A DNA stretch of 29,276 nt. Source: Fimisoma sp964619315 (GTDB lineage Bacteria > Bacillota > Clostridia > Peptostreptococcales > Anaerovoracaceae). The notes beneath the pieces were generated by a model, which ran no database searches, was not told the DNA's origin, and worked only from the letters and a program-made list of their open reading frames with translations. A program made the position numbers and the translations under genes. Shown one piece after another: positions 7,015 through 15,618 of this stretch (positions are counted from its first letter, which is position 1; every line of letters begins with the position of its first letter). The stretch is taken from NCBI GenBank assembly GCA_964619315.1, contig CAZUEH010000015.1, forward strand, positions 1-29,276, in the 5' to 3' direction.

Positions 7015-8741
7015 TATTTCTCCGCATTTACTATTTCTACAGCTGCTTTTATTGCCTCGTCTATATTCTTTTCTACTTTATCAGCATCTCGTCTTAATTT
7101 GTATTCGACGATTCCCTCAGGGGCACGCTTGCCTACAGTAATTCTAACTGGAATTCCCAAAAGGTCTGCATCCTTGAACTTGACTCCCGGTCTTTCATTT
7201 CTGTCATCAAGTAAGACTTCGACGCCAGCATTAGCAAGCTCCTCATAAATCTTAGCCGCTGCTGCTTCCTGTTCTTCGTCTCCCGGTTTAACCAATGTGA
7301 TTATTACATGGTATGGAGCGACTGACATAGGCCAGATTATACCATTTTCATCATGATGCTGTTCAACTACTGCCGACAAAGTTCTTGTCACGCCTATTCC
7401 GTAGCATCCCATTACAATGTGCTGATCCTTTTGCTCTTCATCTTTGTAAACTGCATTCATAGCTTCAGAGTATTTAGTTCCTAACTTGAACACCTGTCCC
7501 ACCTCAATACCGCGAGCGTGTTTCACAGGGGAACCGCACACAGGGCAAGGGTCACCTGCTTTTAGAAGCTTAATATCTGTAACTATATCGCCTTTGTAAT
7601 CTCTGTCATAGTTTATATTTTTGACATGGTAATCTTCTTTGTTTGCGCCTGCGCATAAGTTTTTTAGACCTACCAATTCGCTGTCTACTACTATCTTGCA
7701 GTCATGTAGACCAACAGGCCCGGTAAAGCCGCCGACACATCCCGTTGTTTCGCCCATCTTTGCTTCATCAGCAAATTCTATAGCATGTTCAGGTATATTA
7801 AGTGCATTGACTAATTTAGTCATGTTAAGTTCTCTATCGCCTCTAATAAAGGCAGCTACGTATCCGTTTTCTTTTTCTTCTTCATCATAAGTAACGAAAA
7901 GTAACGCTTTAATAGTCTTAGACTGATCCACTCCCAAGAAGTTCGCTACTTCTTCAATGGTTTTAGTTCCTGGAGTGTTGACCTCTTCTAAAGCTAACAT
8001 CGCATCCTGCTCGGCCGGTGCATCTACACATTCAGCTCTTTCGGTAGTTGCTGCCATAGAGCATTTTTCGCAATAAGCGATTTCGCTCTCGCCTACTTCG
8101 GAAAGTGCAGTAAACTCATGAGAGTTGCTTCCGCCTATAGCCCCAGTATCTGCTTCAACTGGTCTAAAAGTCAAACCGCATCTAGTAAAGATTTTTTCAT
8201 AAGCCTGATACATTTCATCATAGCTTTTATCCAATCCTTCGAAGTCTCTATCAAAAGAGTATGCATCTTTCATTATGAATTCTCTGCTTCTCATAAGACC
8301 AAAACGAGGTCTTGCCTCATCTCTATACTTAGTCTGAATCTGATAAAGATTCAATGGTAATTGTCTGTATGATGAAACATCATTTCTTATTACATCTGTG
8401 AAAATTTCTTCGTGAGTAGGGCCAAGACAAAAATCTCTACCGTTTCTATCTTTTACTCTCCAAAGCTCAGGGCCGTAGGCGAACCAACGTCCTGACTCCT
8501 GCCATAATTCTGATGGCTGTATGGCAGACATGTGGATTTCTTGTCCCCCTGCCATATCCATTTCCTTACGGATTATATCCTCTATCTTGCGAACTGATCT
8601 CCATCCAAAAGGCATAAAGCCATAAATTCCGGAAGCCAGTTTTCTAATCATTCCTGTTCTCAGAAGCAAAATATGACTTGGGATTTCTGCCTCTGCTGGA
8701 ACTTCTCTAAGTGTTTTGATGTGCATCTTCGAAAGTTTCAT
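7014..8741 (-). CDS. proS: Prolyl-tRNA synthetase, bacterial type
   Basis: This class II synthetase charges tRNA-Pro. It has 575 residues, the normal length of the bacterial form with an inserted editing (INS) domain. The N-terminal catalytic part shows LGPTHEEIFTDVIRND and motif 2 (YRDEARPRFGLMRSREF). The INS domain spans about residues 230-400 and would clear Ala-tRNA-Pro. Motif 3 is CYGIGVTRTLSAVVEQ, followed by a C-terminal anticodon-binding domain. The ATG at 8741 follows AGAGGAG by about 10 nt and lies 15 nt after ispDF. Many Firmicutes have gltX at this point of the operon. Confidence 0.96.
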   Translation of the reverse strand: MKLSKMHIKTLREVPAEAEIPSHILLLRTGMIRKLASGIYGFMPFGWRSVRKIEDIIRKEMDMAGGQEIHMSAIQPSELWQESGRWFAYGPELWRVKDRNGRDFCLGPTHEEIFTDVIRNDVSSYRQLPLNLYQIQTKYRDEARPRFGLMRSREFIMKDAYSFDRDFEGLDKSYDEMYQAYEKIFTRCGLTFRPVEADTGAIGGSNSHEFTALSEVGESEIAYCEKCSMAATTERAECVDAPAEQDAMLALEEVNTPGTKTIEEVANFLGVDQSKTIKALLFVTYDEEEKENGYVAAFIRGDRELNMTKLVNALNIPEHAIEFADEAKMGETTGCVGGFTGPVGLHDCKIVVDSELVGLKNLCAGANKEDYHVKNINYDRDYKGDIVTDIKLLKAGDPCPVCGSPVKHARGIEVGQVFKLGTKYSEAMNAVYKDEEQKDQHIVMGCYGIGVTRTLSAVVEQHHDENGIIWPMSVAPYHVIITLVKPGDEEQEAAAAKIYEELANAGVEVLLDDRNERPGVKFKDADLLGIPVRITVGKRAPEGIVEYKLRRDADKVEKNIDEAIKAAVEIVNAEK

Positions 8742-8756
8742 CTTACTAATTCTCCT

Positions 8757-9884
8757 CTAACCTTTGTTTAATATGCAAACCGCTTCTGCGGCTATTCCCT
8801 CTTCTCGGCCTACGAACCCTAGTTTTTCTGTAGTTGTGGCCTTTATGTTTATAGCGTTTTCTTCCACCTGTAAGGCTTCCGCTATGGTTTTTCTCATTTG
8901 CTGTATATATGACAGCAACTTGGGTCGTTGTGCCATTATAGTTATGTCGGCATTGTTCAAAGTATAGCCTGCTTCAGAAACAGCCTCTTTGACTTTTTGC
9001 AAAAGCACCATGCTCGAAACATCCTTGTACTTTTCATCTGTGTCCGGAAAATGTCTGCCAATATCGCCGAGGGCTGCTGCCCCTAACATGGCATCCATCA
9101 GTGCATGTAATGCAACATCTGCATCCGAATGTCCTAACAGACCTTTTTCAAAAGGGATATCAACTCCGCAAAGAATTAATGCTCTATCTTCTACAAGGCG
9201 ATGAACATCGACGCCTGAACCAACTCTTATCTCCACGGGCAAATCCTCCTTCGTAGTAATTTTAATATTTTGATAACTGCCTTCCACGATAGCAACCTTA
9301 TGTCCGTTTCGTTCTACGAGAGAACCGTCATCGGTTCCATAAAATCCTTCGGAATATGCTTTCTGGAAAGCCTCTTTTATCACTTGCGTTTCAAATCCTT
9401 GAGGCGTTTGAACGCTAAACAACTCATCTCTGTTTGGAGTTATGCTGCCATCTCCTTTGAGTTGTCTAATCGTATCTTTGACCTTAACTGCAGGAACGAC
9501 CGCTCCTGTTTGTGAAGTTTTTTCAAGAACTCGCTCTATAATGTCTGCTGTTACATACGGCCTCGCCCCATCATGAATTAGGACATAACCATCTTTTACA
9601 ACTTCAAGAGCATTTTTCACCGAGTCTTGTCTTTGTTTGCCGCCTACAATAATCTCTTTCACTTTGCTATAGCCTTCGCACAACTCATTGCAAATAGGAA
9701 TGAAATCTTGGTCTGTTACGACCAAGATTTCATCAATATAGCAAGCAAATTCAAAGGGTTCTATCGCCCTTTGCAAAATGGTTTTGCCCCCTACGCTCAA
9801 AAACTGTTTGGGGGTGTCCATTTTCATTCGTGTCCCCTTACCGGCGGACATTATTATAGCTGTAACAATTTTATTGTTATACAT
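8757..9884 (-). CDS. ispDF: Bifunctional IspD-IspF (MEP pathway)
   Basis: This single 375-residue chain carries two enzymes of the non-mevalonate isoprenoid pathway. Residues about 1-216 are IspD, the CTP-dependent cytidylyltransferase of methylerythritol 4-phosphate (SAGKGTRMKMDTPKQF, LIHDGARPYVTADI, QTPQGFE). Residues about 219-375 are IspF, the cyclodiphosphate synthase (GSGVDVHRLVED with metal ligands Asp and His, LLGHSDADVALHALMD, IKATTTEKLGFVGR). No gap or stop lies between the domains. The ribosome binding site is weak and the gap to yacL is 6 nt, so coupling is likely. Fusion of IspD to IspF skips the intermediate IspE. Confidence 0.96.
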   Translation of the reverse strand: MYNNKIVTAIIMSAGKGTRMKMDTPKQFLSVGGKTILQRAIEPFEFACYIDEILVVTDQDFIPICNELCEGYSKVKEIIVGGKQRQDSVKNALEVVKDGYVLIHDGARPYVTADIIERVLEKTSQTGAVVPAVKVKDTIRQLKGDGSITPNRDELFSVQTPQGFETQVIKEAFQKAYSEGFYGTDDGSLVERNGHKVAIVEGSYQNIKITTKEDLPVEIRVGSGVDVHRLVEDRALILCGVDIPFEKGLLGHSDADVALHALMDAMLGAAALGDIGRHFPDTDEKYKDVSSMVLLQKVKEAVSEAGYTLNNADITIMAQRPKLLSYIQQMRKTIAEALQVEENAINIKATTTEKLGFVGREEGIAAEAVCILNKG

Positions 9885-9890
9885 AGTTTC

Positions 9891-11015
9891 TTAGTTAGGC
9901 ACCTTGCCAAAAATCATTCTGCCCGCAGCTGTCTGCAACACGCTGGTAACAAGTATGTCTAAGGTTTCTCCTATTTTCTTTCTTCCGTTTTCTACTACTA
10001 TCATTGTGCCATCATCCAAGTATGCAACTGCCTGATTGTGGTCTTTTCCCTGTTTTATCAGAGTCACGGTCATGTTTTCACCCGGTATAACCATAGGCTT
10101 CATCGCATTGGCAAGCTCATTGATATTAAGAACTGGCACTTCTTGTATGGACGCAACTTTGTTAAGGTTAAAGTCGTTAGTAACAACCTTGCCTTTGATT
10201 ATCTGCGCCAACTTAAGCAGTTTAACATCAACCTCTGGAACTTCTTTTAGAAGTTTTTCTGAGTCGGTGTTGTAAACTTCAATCCCGTATTCCTCCTGAA
10301 TCTTGTTGAGAATATCGAGACCTCTTCTTCCTTTAGTACGTTTTAGTGAATCTGATGAGTCGGCTATATGTCTTAATTCTACCAACACGAATTCGGGAAT
10401 TACTATTGGGCCTTCTAAGAACCCTGTTTTCATAACTTCCAAAATTCTTCCATCGATAATTACGCTTGTGTCGAGGATTTTAGGCATCTTTGCCTTTTTA
10501 CGATCCTTTTCCGTGTAAGCGTATTGACTTTTTTCTTCTGGTTGTTTAACTCTCGGTTGAATTTTTAATAGAGACTGTGAAATGACTTCCGCTCCTTTTT
10601 GGCTGCCAATAACTGCGCCCAAAAATCCAAATATTAAGTACATAGCTATTGTTACCGCCACATATACTGCATTATTAACAATGCCTTGGTATATAGGTGT
10701 GAGCAAATATGCCACCACAAGACCTATAATTAATCCCACTGTGCCTGCTAGCAAGTCGCTTCCGGATACGCCTTTTAGGTCGTTTCCTATGCTATTTGCC
10801 ATTTTGTTTCCTTGGCGTCTCAATAATGGTGCTATCCAATAAAAAATAATTCCAAAAATAATTCCGAAGATAATGCCTATCCCAGCAATCTGTGCGGGGC
10901 TAACTTCGCCATAGCCTGTAGTTATATCTGTATATTTTAAAAGCAAAGTAGCAACTTCATAGCCTAGTATAGTCCCAAGTATTGTAAGTACGCCTCTAAA
11001 CATTTTTTTGAACAT
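9891..11015 (-). CDS. YacL-like membrane protein with PIN and TRAM domains
   Basis: This 374-residue protein has four predicted N-terminal membrane helices (about residues 7-25, 43-63, 88-108, 117-138), then a PIN nuclease-like domain at about 178-290 and a C-terminal TRAM RNA-binding domain at about 304-370. PIN acids are visible in KILDTSVIIDGRI, PEVDVKLLKLA and VVTNDFNLNK. This is the architecture of B. subtilis YacL, which lies in the same place before ispD. Function of the family is poorly known, and a membrane-tethered RNA nuclease is the usual inference. AAAGGAG precedes the ATG by 7 nt. Confidence 0.9.
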   Translation of the reverse strand: MFKKMFRGVLTILGTILGYEVATLLLKYTDITTGYGEVSPAQIAGIGIIFGIIFGIIFYWIAPLLRRQGNKMANSIGNDLKGVSGSDLLAGTVGLIIGLVVAYLLTPIYQGIVNNAVYVAVTIAMYLIFGFLGAVIGSQKGAEVISQSLLKIQPRVKQPEEKSQYAYTEKDRKKAKMPKILDTSVIIDGRILEVMKTGFLEGPIVIPEFVLVELRHIADSSDSLKRTKGRRGLDILNKIQEEYGIEVYNTDSEKLLKEVPEVDVKLLKLAQIIKGKVVTNDFNLNKVASIQEVPVLNINELANAMKPMVIPGENMTVTLIKQGKDHNQAVAYLDDGTMIVVENGRKKIGETLDILVTSVLQTAAGRMIFGKVPN

Positions 11016-11075
11016 CTTTTCTCTCCTTTCCTCAAAATTTTCGTTCTATGCAGAAATCTCTAAAAGCCCAATGAT

Positions 11076-11549
11076 TTAGATAGCATCTTCTATCAATTTC
11101 TCCACTTCTTCCTTTGACAAGTCACATGATAAAATTATTTCGCTTGCCAAAATTTGTTTCGCATTGCTAAGCATTTTTGTCTCGCCAGCGGATAAGCTTT
11201 TGCCACGACCTGCTCTCGTAAGGTTGCGTACTACTTCTGCAACTAAGAGGATGTCTCCGGTTTTTAGCTTTTCCATATTCTCGCGGTACCTGCGATTCCA
11301 ATTGCGATCCATATCGGTACTCTCTTCTTTTAAAAGCTCCAACGCTTTTCTAGCCGTAGGCTCGTCAACAATGTCTCTAATGCCGATTGGCTTATCAGAG
11401 TCGACAGGAAGCATTACGCTCATGTCATTGCACGGCAACTTAAGGATGTAGTATCTTCTTACTTCACCCAGAATTTTCTTTTCTTCGATTTCTAGTATCA
11501 CACCTGCACCATGCATGGGATGTACTATTTTGCTGCCAATTGAAAACAT
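11076..11549 (-). CDS. CarD/CdnL-family RNA polymerase-binding regulator
   Basis: This 157-residue protein belongs to the CarD_CdnL_TRCF family. The N-terminal Tudor-like RNA polymerase-interaction domain (FSIGSKIVHPMHGAGVI, residues 2-18, through about 60) is followed by an all-helical C-terminal domain with basic and aromatic residues (DRNWNRRYRENMEKLK) that in relatives contacts the promoter upstream fork. Known members stabilise the open complex at housekeeping and rRNA promoters. The ATG at 11549 follows GGAGGGAG. An upstream start at 11576 would add nine residues and swallow that site. It heads the long minus-strand run and has two promoters. Confidence 0.93.
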   Translation of the reverse strand: MFSIGSKIVHPMHGAGVILEIEEKKILGEVRRYYILKLPCNDMSVMLPVDSDKPIGIRDIVDEPTARKALELLKEESTDMDRNWNRRYRENMEKLKTGDILLVAEVVRNLTRAGRGKSLSAGETKMLSNAKQILASEIILSCDLSKEEVEKLIEDAI

Positions 11550-11583
11550 GATAGGCTCCCTCCATCTTATACCCATATATCTT

Positions 11584-11613
11584 AGTATAAGAGATTAGAG
11601 GCCCTCATGTCAA
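11584..11613 (-). promoter_or_regulatory. carD promoter P2 (proximal)
   Basis: TTGACA (11608-11613) and TATACT (11584-11589) on the reverse strand are separated by 18 nt. The -35 is a perfect match and the -10 differs at one position. It lies about 40 nt upstream of the carD start codon, downstream of P1 in the same direction. Confidence 0.6.
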
Positions 11614-11630
11614 GATTAATAAAATTTATA

Positions 11631-11659
11631 ATGATATCACAGCCGCATTTTAGTGTCAA
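11631..11659 (-). promoter_or_regulatory. carD promoter P1 (distal)
   Basis: A perfect TTGACA -35 (11654-11659) and TATCAT -10 (11631-11636) on the reverse strand are separated by 17 nt. It would drive carD and, by continuity, the genes toward sigH. Two such promoters in tandem suggest strong or growth-controlled transcription. Confidence 0.6.
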
Positions 11660-11756
11660 CCCATATTTTTCACAAAACCTTTCTAAAATCTTTTGCCTAT
11701 CACCACATTTGTGTTAAAATGGTTATGATAAACTACATTGTATAGCATAAAACTAT

Positions 11757-11788
11757 TTGGCATTGCTGAAAATGATCAAAAATGCCAA
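11757..11788. repeat. Inverted repeat upstream of response regulator
   Basis: TTGGCATT (11757-11764) and AATGCCAA (11781-11788) are perfect reverse complements separated by 16 nt. The element lies 35-67 nt before the regulator start codon. A shorter palindrome, CACATTTGTG, lies at 11704-11713. It could be a self-binding operator or a leader hairpin. Only the symmetry is seen. No strong plus-strand promoter is clear; TTGCCT (from about 11694) with TAAAAT 16 nt further is a weak candidate. Confidence 0.45.
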
Positions 11789-11823
11789 TATCAAAAACTC
11801 GACACAAACGAGAGGAGCTCCCC

Positions 11824-12501
11824 ATGTATAAAATACTAGTAGTAGATGATGAACCTAAAATCCGCGAAGTTATAAGAGAGTATGCGGAATTCAGTGGATA
11901 CGAAGTTACAGAAGCAGAAGATGGCATGAGTGCTATAGGGCTTTGTAAACTTAACGACTACGATTTAATAATAATGGACATTATGATGCCAAAATTAGAC
12001 GGGTTTTCTGCTTGCAAGGAAATCAAGAAAATAAAAGACATTCCTGTTATCATGCTTTCTGCAAGAGGCGAAGAATACGACAAACTATTTGGTTTTGAGT
12101 TGGGTATAGACGACTATATCGTCAAACCTTTTAGCCCAAAGGAACTTATGGCAAGAGTAAATGCCGTTCTTTCCAGATTCAATACACCTACAAGCGTCCC
12201 TCAGGGAACCGCAAAATTCGGTGGACTTGAAATAAATATTCCTGCAAGAACCGTTACAGTAGACGGAGAAAAAATCATTCTAACTCCTAAGGAGTACGAA
12301 TTGCTTTTCTACCTTGTGGAAAACAAGAATATTGCTCTTTCGAGAGATAAACTTCTTTCGGATATATGGGGATATGATTTCTTTGGTGATGACAGAACCA
12401 TTGATACTCATGTCAAAAATCTCAGAAGCAGCTTAGGCCCTTATAGGGACTACATAGTAACCTTGAGAGGAGTCGGTTATAAATTTGATTACGAAGATTA
12501 G
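11824..12501 (+). CDS. OmpR/PhoB-family response regulator
   Basis: This 225-residue two-component response regulator has an N-terminal receiver domain (KILVVDDEPKIREVI with the acidic pair; the phosphoacceptor Asp lies in DLIIMDIMMPKLDGF; the conserved Lys lies in DDYIVKPFSPKEL). A C-terminal winged-helix DNA-binding domain follows (LTPKEYELLFYLVEN, DDRTIDTHVKNLRSSLG, TLRGVGYKF). The ATG at 11824 is chosen because it begins the canonical MYKILVVDDE and follows GAGAGGAG; an ATG at 11782 would add 14 unrelated residues. The kinase gene begins within its last codons, so they form one unit. The signal sensed is unknown. Confidence 0.95.
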   Translation: MYKILVVDDEPKIREVIREYAEFSGYEVTEAEDGMSAIGLCKLNDYDLIIMDIMMPKLDGFSACKEIKKIKDIPVIMLSARGEEYDKLFGFELGIDDYIVKPFSPKELMARVNAVLSRFNTPTSVPQGTAKFGGLEINIPARTVTVDGEKIILTPKEYELLFYLVENKNIALSRDKLLSDIWGYDFFGDDRTIDTHVKNLRSSLGPYRDYIVTLRGVGYKFDYED

Positions 12502-13978
12502 TTTCGACCATCGAAGCATCAAAGTAAGGCTTTGGGGATATTTTCTCGCAATTGGCCTTGGTGTCGTTGCTTTGATTTGGTTTCTACAATTGTTCCTTAT
12601 GAACAACTATTACGAGTCTATGAAAATTCGCGAAGTTAGCAGAGTAGCTTCGTCTATTTCTGGTGCGTATCAAAAGGATGACGATAACCTCAATCCCTCC
12701 ATACAAGCGCTTTCCGTCAGCAATGACTTTTATGTTCTTGTAGAATCATCAAGTGGGATACTTTTGTTCTCCCCTGAACAAGAAAATCATTTTCCTCTTT
12801 CTATGTATTTCGAGGAAACCATTAAGCTAAAAACTAAACTAAAAGAATCAAAAGGCGCTCCCGTTTATTTCAAAATAAATACCGCTATTGACAAATACCG
12901 AGTCATAGCCTATGGCTGTGAAATAACAAATCCTAAGGGTGGCACCGCAAATCTATATATTTTCTCGCCGCTTTATCCAGTTTCTTCTACAGTCAATATA
13001 CTTAGGCATCAGCTATTTTATGTTACTCTGGTAACGCTAATTTTAGCTTGTTCTCTTTCAATATTCTTTGCAAGAAAAATTTCAAGGCCAATAGAAAGCA
13101 TGACTACTACTGCGAAAGAAATGGGTAAAGGAAATTACGATATCAAGTTTGAAGCGGAGTCTTATTCGGAAATCAACAACTTGGCCGAAACCCTAAACAC
13201 AGCAGCGTATGAACTTGGGATGGCCGATAATCGCTTAAAGGACTTGATTGCAAATGTGTCTCATGACCTTAAAACGCCATTGACAATGGTAAGGTCCTAT
13301 GCAGAAATGATTCGTGACTTGTCAGGTGATAATCCTGAAAAGCGTAATGCGCATCTCCAAGTTATAATTGATGAGACTGATAGACTGAATCAACTCGTAA
13401 GTGACATGGCAACGATTTCTGCAATGCAAACTCACAAAGCCACTTTGGAACGTTCGGCATTTGATTTGGGTTCTGCGGCAGCAACAATTCTTTCTTCATA
13501 CGATATTTTGTCCGAGCAGGAAGACTATAACTTCATATTCCATGCACCTAAAGAATGTTTCGCATTTGGAGATGAAAACAAAATTAAGCAAGCAATCGCA
13601 AATCTTGTAAACAACGCAGTCAAATATTGTGGAAAAGATAAAGTCATAATAGTTAACATAAGAAGAGTAAGCAAGAAATTCCGTGTAGATGTAATAGATC
13701 ATGGCCCTGGTATTTCTCAAGAAGAGTTGCCTCATGTTTGGGACAGGTATTACAAGACCAGCACTAACTACATCCGCCCTGCCGACGGAAGCGGGCTTGG
13801 CTTATCCATAGTAAAAGAAATCTTAACCTTGCACCACGCAAACTACGGTGTTAGCAGCAAGCTCGGCAAAGGAACTACATTCTGGTTTGAGCTACCATAC
13901 ATCAAAAAAGAGCGTGATCATCGTGACCAAAGTAAGGATGTGCCTATGGATCCTGAATCTATCGAAGATGTTAAATAA
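12485..13978 (+). CDS. Membrane sensor histidine kinase
   Basis: This 497-residue kinase is the partner of the overlapping response regulator. The first membrane helix lies at about 18-38, an extracytoplasmic sensor region of about 135 residues follows, and a second helix is at about 173-195. Then come HAMP (about 196-248), HisKA with phosphoacceptor H260 in NVSHDLKTPLTMVRSYAEM, and HATPase_c with the N box (IANLVNNAVKYCG), DHGPGIS and GSGLGLSIVKE. The start is probably TTG at 12485, 17 nt inside the regulator gene. The first ATG lies after the first membrane helix and would remove it. The sensor region has no motif I recognise. Confidence 0.92.
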   Translation: MITKISFDHRSIKVRLWGYFLAIGLGVVALIWFLQLFLMNNYYESMKIREVSRVASSISGAYQKDDDNLNPSIQALSVSNDFYVLVESSSGILLFSPEQENHFPLSMYFEETIKLKTKLKESKGAPVYFKINTAIDKYRVIAYGCEITNPKGGTANLYIFSPLYPVSSTVNILRHQLFYVTLVTLILACSLSIFFARKISRPIESMTTTAKEMGKGNYDIKFEAESYSEINNLAETLNTAAYELGMADNRLKDLIANVSHDLKTPLTMVRSYAEMIRDLSGDNPEKRNAHLQVIIDETDRLNQLVSDMATISAMQTHKATLERSAFDLGSAAATILSSYDILSEQEDYNFIFHAPKECFAFGDENKIKQAIANLVNNAVKYCGKDKVIIVNIRRVSKKFRVDVIDHGPGISQEELPHVWDRYYKTSTNYIRPADGSGLGLSIVKEILTLHHANYGVSSKLGKGTTFWFELPYIKKERDHRDQSKDVPMDPESIEDVK

Positions 13979-14011
13979 AACTCTTCCGGTTTTAAAACTT
14001 CAACGCATATT

Positions 14012-14037
14012 AAAAGGGAGCCTTACGGCTCCCTTTT
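14012..14037. terminator. Bidirectional terminator between kinase and radA
   Basis: AAAAGGGAGCC and GGCTCCCTTTT form an 11-bp perfect stem with the loop TTAC. It is T-tailed on both strands, since the stem ends in A4/T4. It lies 34 nt after the kinase stop and 6 nt beyond the radA stop, so it serves both convergent genes. Confidence 0.85.
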
Positions 14038-14042
14038 GTGTA

Positions 14043-15413
14043 CTATTTTGCAAAAGCTCGAATCGCTTCTCCAATGTTTTTCACTCCTACAACTTGGCAC
14101 CCACTGGTTTTCTCTTTTATATATTTTAAGTTTGATACAGGCATTATTACCTTTTCGTATCCCATTCTATGCGCTTCCTTGACAATTTTCTCTGCGTTTC
14201 TCACAGCTCTCAAATCTCCCGTCAATCCTATCTCTCCTATTGCCAAAGTTTTTTTAGCAGCAGAGATATTTTTTAGAGATGAATATATTGCAAGAGCAAC
14301 GGCTAAGTCAACAGAGGTTCCCTCTGGCTTAAGGCCACCTACTATGTTGATATACACGTCTTGATTTATAAGTTGCAATCCAGCCTTCTTCTCTAAAACT
14401 GCTAAAATCATACTGAGTCTTGTATTGTCCACACCGACCGCAGTTCTCCTTGCAAATCCGATGTTTGCAGGTGTAACAAGGGCCTGCACCTCAAACATGA
14501 CGGGCCTGCTCCCCTCATAAATTGCAGCCGTCACAGAGCCTTCCGCCTCTTCGGATTTGCCTTCAAGGAACGTGCAAGAAATATCCCTAACCTCTTCTAG
14601 CCCTGACTCTACCATTATGAACGCCCCTATTTCGCTAGTGGTGCCAAAACGGTTTTTGAAGGACCTTAAAATTCTCAGTTCCTGATCTCGCTCGCCCGCA
14701 AAGTTAAGAACGCAATCCACCAAATGCTCTACTGTCTTAGGCCCAGCTAAATCACCACTCTTTGTAACATGAGCCACAATGAAAATTGGTATGTCTCCAG
14801 TTTTTCCGATTTTCATGAGTTTGTTTCCACAAGTTCTCACTTGAGACACGCTCCCTGCCGCCGAGTCCAATTCATCGCTATACATAGTCTGTATCGAATC
14901 TATAATTAAAAAATCAGGTTTAATATTATCGCATGCAGCTTCTACATTTTCTAAGTTGGTTTCGGGCAACACAAAAAGATTGTCGGATATCTGATTACAG
15001 ACTCTGTCCGCACGTATTTTTATTTGCTCCTCTGACTCTTCTCCCGAAACATAAAGGACTCTCTGTCCAGCATTTGCTATGTTTGCGGCGGTCTGAATTA
15101 TTATAGTCGATTTGCCTATGCCGGGTTCTCCAGAAATGAGAACCAAAGAGCCTTTTACAAGCCCGCCGCCAAGAACTCTATCCAGTTCCCCTATATGTGT
15201 ACTAGTCCTCTTGTATTCGCTAGTTCCAACTTCTTTTAACTTAGCAGGCTTGGCGCTGTCAGTTGTCCTTCTCCTTGTGTCTTCTTTTGCAACAGGCAAT
15301 ATCTTCTCTTCAACAAAAGAATTCCATGCACCACAAATGCATTGCCCCATCCACGTAGGGCTGTCATATCCACATTCTTGACATACAAAGGTTGTCTTGG
15401 TCTTTTTTGCCAT
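14043..15413 (-). CDS. radA: DNA repair protein RadA (Sms)
   Basis: This 456-residue RecA-like ATPase and branch-migration helicase acts in homologous recombination. The N-terminal four-Cys zinc finger has C11, C14, C25 and C27 (CQECGY, CICGAW). Walker A is GEPGIGKST at 95-103. The RadA-specific FKNRFGTTSEIG motif is present, and the C-terminal Lon protease-like domain (SVDLAVALAIYSSL, LAIGEIGLTGDLR) lacks protease function in the family. The ATG at 15413 follows CGAGGAG by 7 nt. In many Firmicutes radA lies next to disA and yacL; here disA is absent and radA faces the kinase. It has its own promoter with an SOS-like box. Confidence 0.96.
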   Translation of the reverse strand: MAKKTKTTFVCQECGYDSPTWMGQCICGAWNSFVEEKILPVAKEDTRRRTTDSAKPAKLKEVGTSEYKRTSTHIGELDRVLGGGLVKGSLVLISGEPGIGKSTIIIQTAANIANAGQRVLYVSGEESEEQIKIRADRVCNQISDNLFVLPETNLENVEAACDNIKPDFLIIDSIQTMYSDELDSAAGSVSQVRTCGNKLMKIGKTGDIPIFIVAHVTKSGDLAGPKTVEHLVDCVLNFAGERDQELRILRSFKNRFGTTSEIGAFIMVESGLEEVRDISCTFLEGKSEEAEGSVTAAIYEGSRPVMFEVQALVTPANIGFARRTAVGVDNTRLSMILAVLEKKAGLQLINQDVYINIVGGLKPEGTSVDLAVALAIYSSLKNISAAKKTLAIGEIGLTGDLRAVRNAEKIVKEAHRMGYEKVIMPVSNLKYIKEKTSGCQVVGVKNIGEAIRAFAK

Positions 15414-15429
15414 TGGTTTCTCCTCGTTT

Positions 15430-15443
15430 CGAACATTTGTTCT
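15430..15443. promoter_or_regulatory. LexA/DinR-like SOS box before radA
   Basis: The sequence CGAACATTTGTTCT matches the Gram-positive LexA consensus CGAACRNRYGTTYC at 12 of 14 positions, including both half-site cores GAAC and GTTC with a 4-nt spacer. It lies between the -10 box and the start codon of radA, the position expected of a repressor-operator. Regulation by LexA is inferred. Confidence 0.7.
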
Positions 15444-15450
15444 TTTTTAT

Positions 15451-15479
15451 ATGATATAACAAATCTTCCCTTGACGCAA
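15451..15479 (-). promoter_or_regulatory. Promoter of radA
   Basis: TTGCGT (15474-15479) and TATCAT (15451-15456) on the reverse strand are separated by 17 nt. The LexA-like box begins 7 nt downstream of the -10, so bound repressor would cover the transcription start. Confidence 0.55.
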
Positions 15480-15571
15480 GGGTTTTTTGGTAGAATTCCA
15501 GTCTTTCGCCGAAGAAATTTTCGACATATTTCGACACCGTCCTTAAGCCCTCTTCACCACCTCCACCATAT

Positions 15572-15603
15572 AAAAAAGACCAAAGCAATCACCTGCTTCA
15601 GCC
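15572..15603 (-). terminator. Intrinsic terminator after the cotH remnant
   Basis: Read on the reverse strand, GGCTGAAGCA (15594-15603) pairs with TGCTTTGGTC (15578-15587) around a 6-nt loop, a 10-bp stem with three G-U pairs, directly followed by six T (15572-15577). It begins 15 nt after the remnant stop codon. Confidence 0.6.
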
Positions 15604-15618
15604 TTTCAAATCTTATGC

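Noticed and set aside
15468..15488. Plus-strand terminator CCCTTG-ACG-CAAGGG followed by T6
   Set aside because: No plus-strand gene lies upstream that it could end, and the stem overlaps the -35 box of radA, so the symmetry may be incidental.
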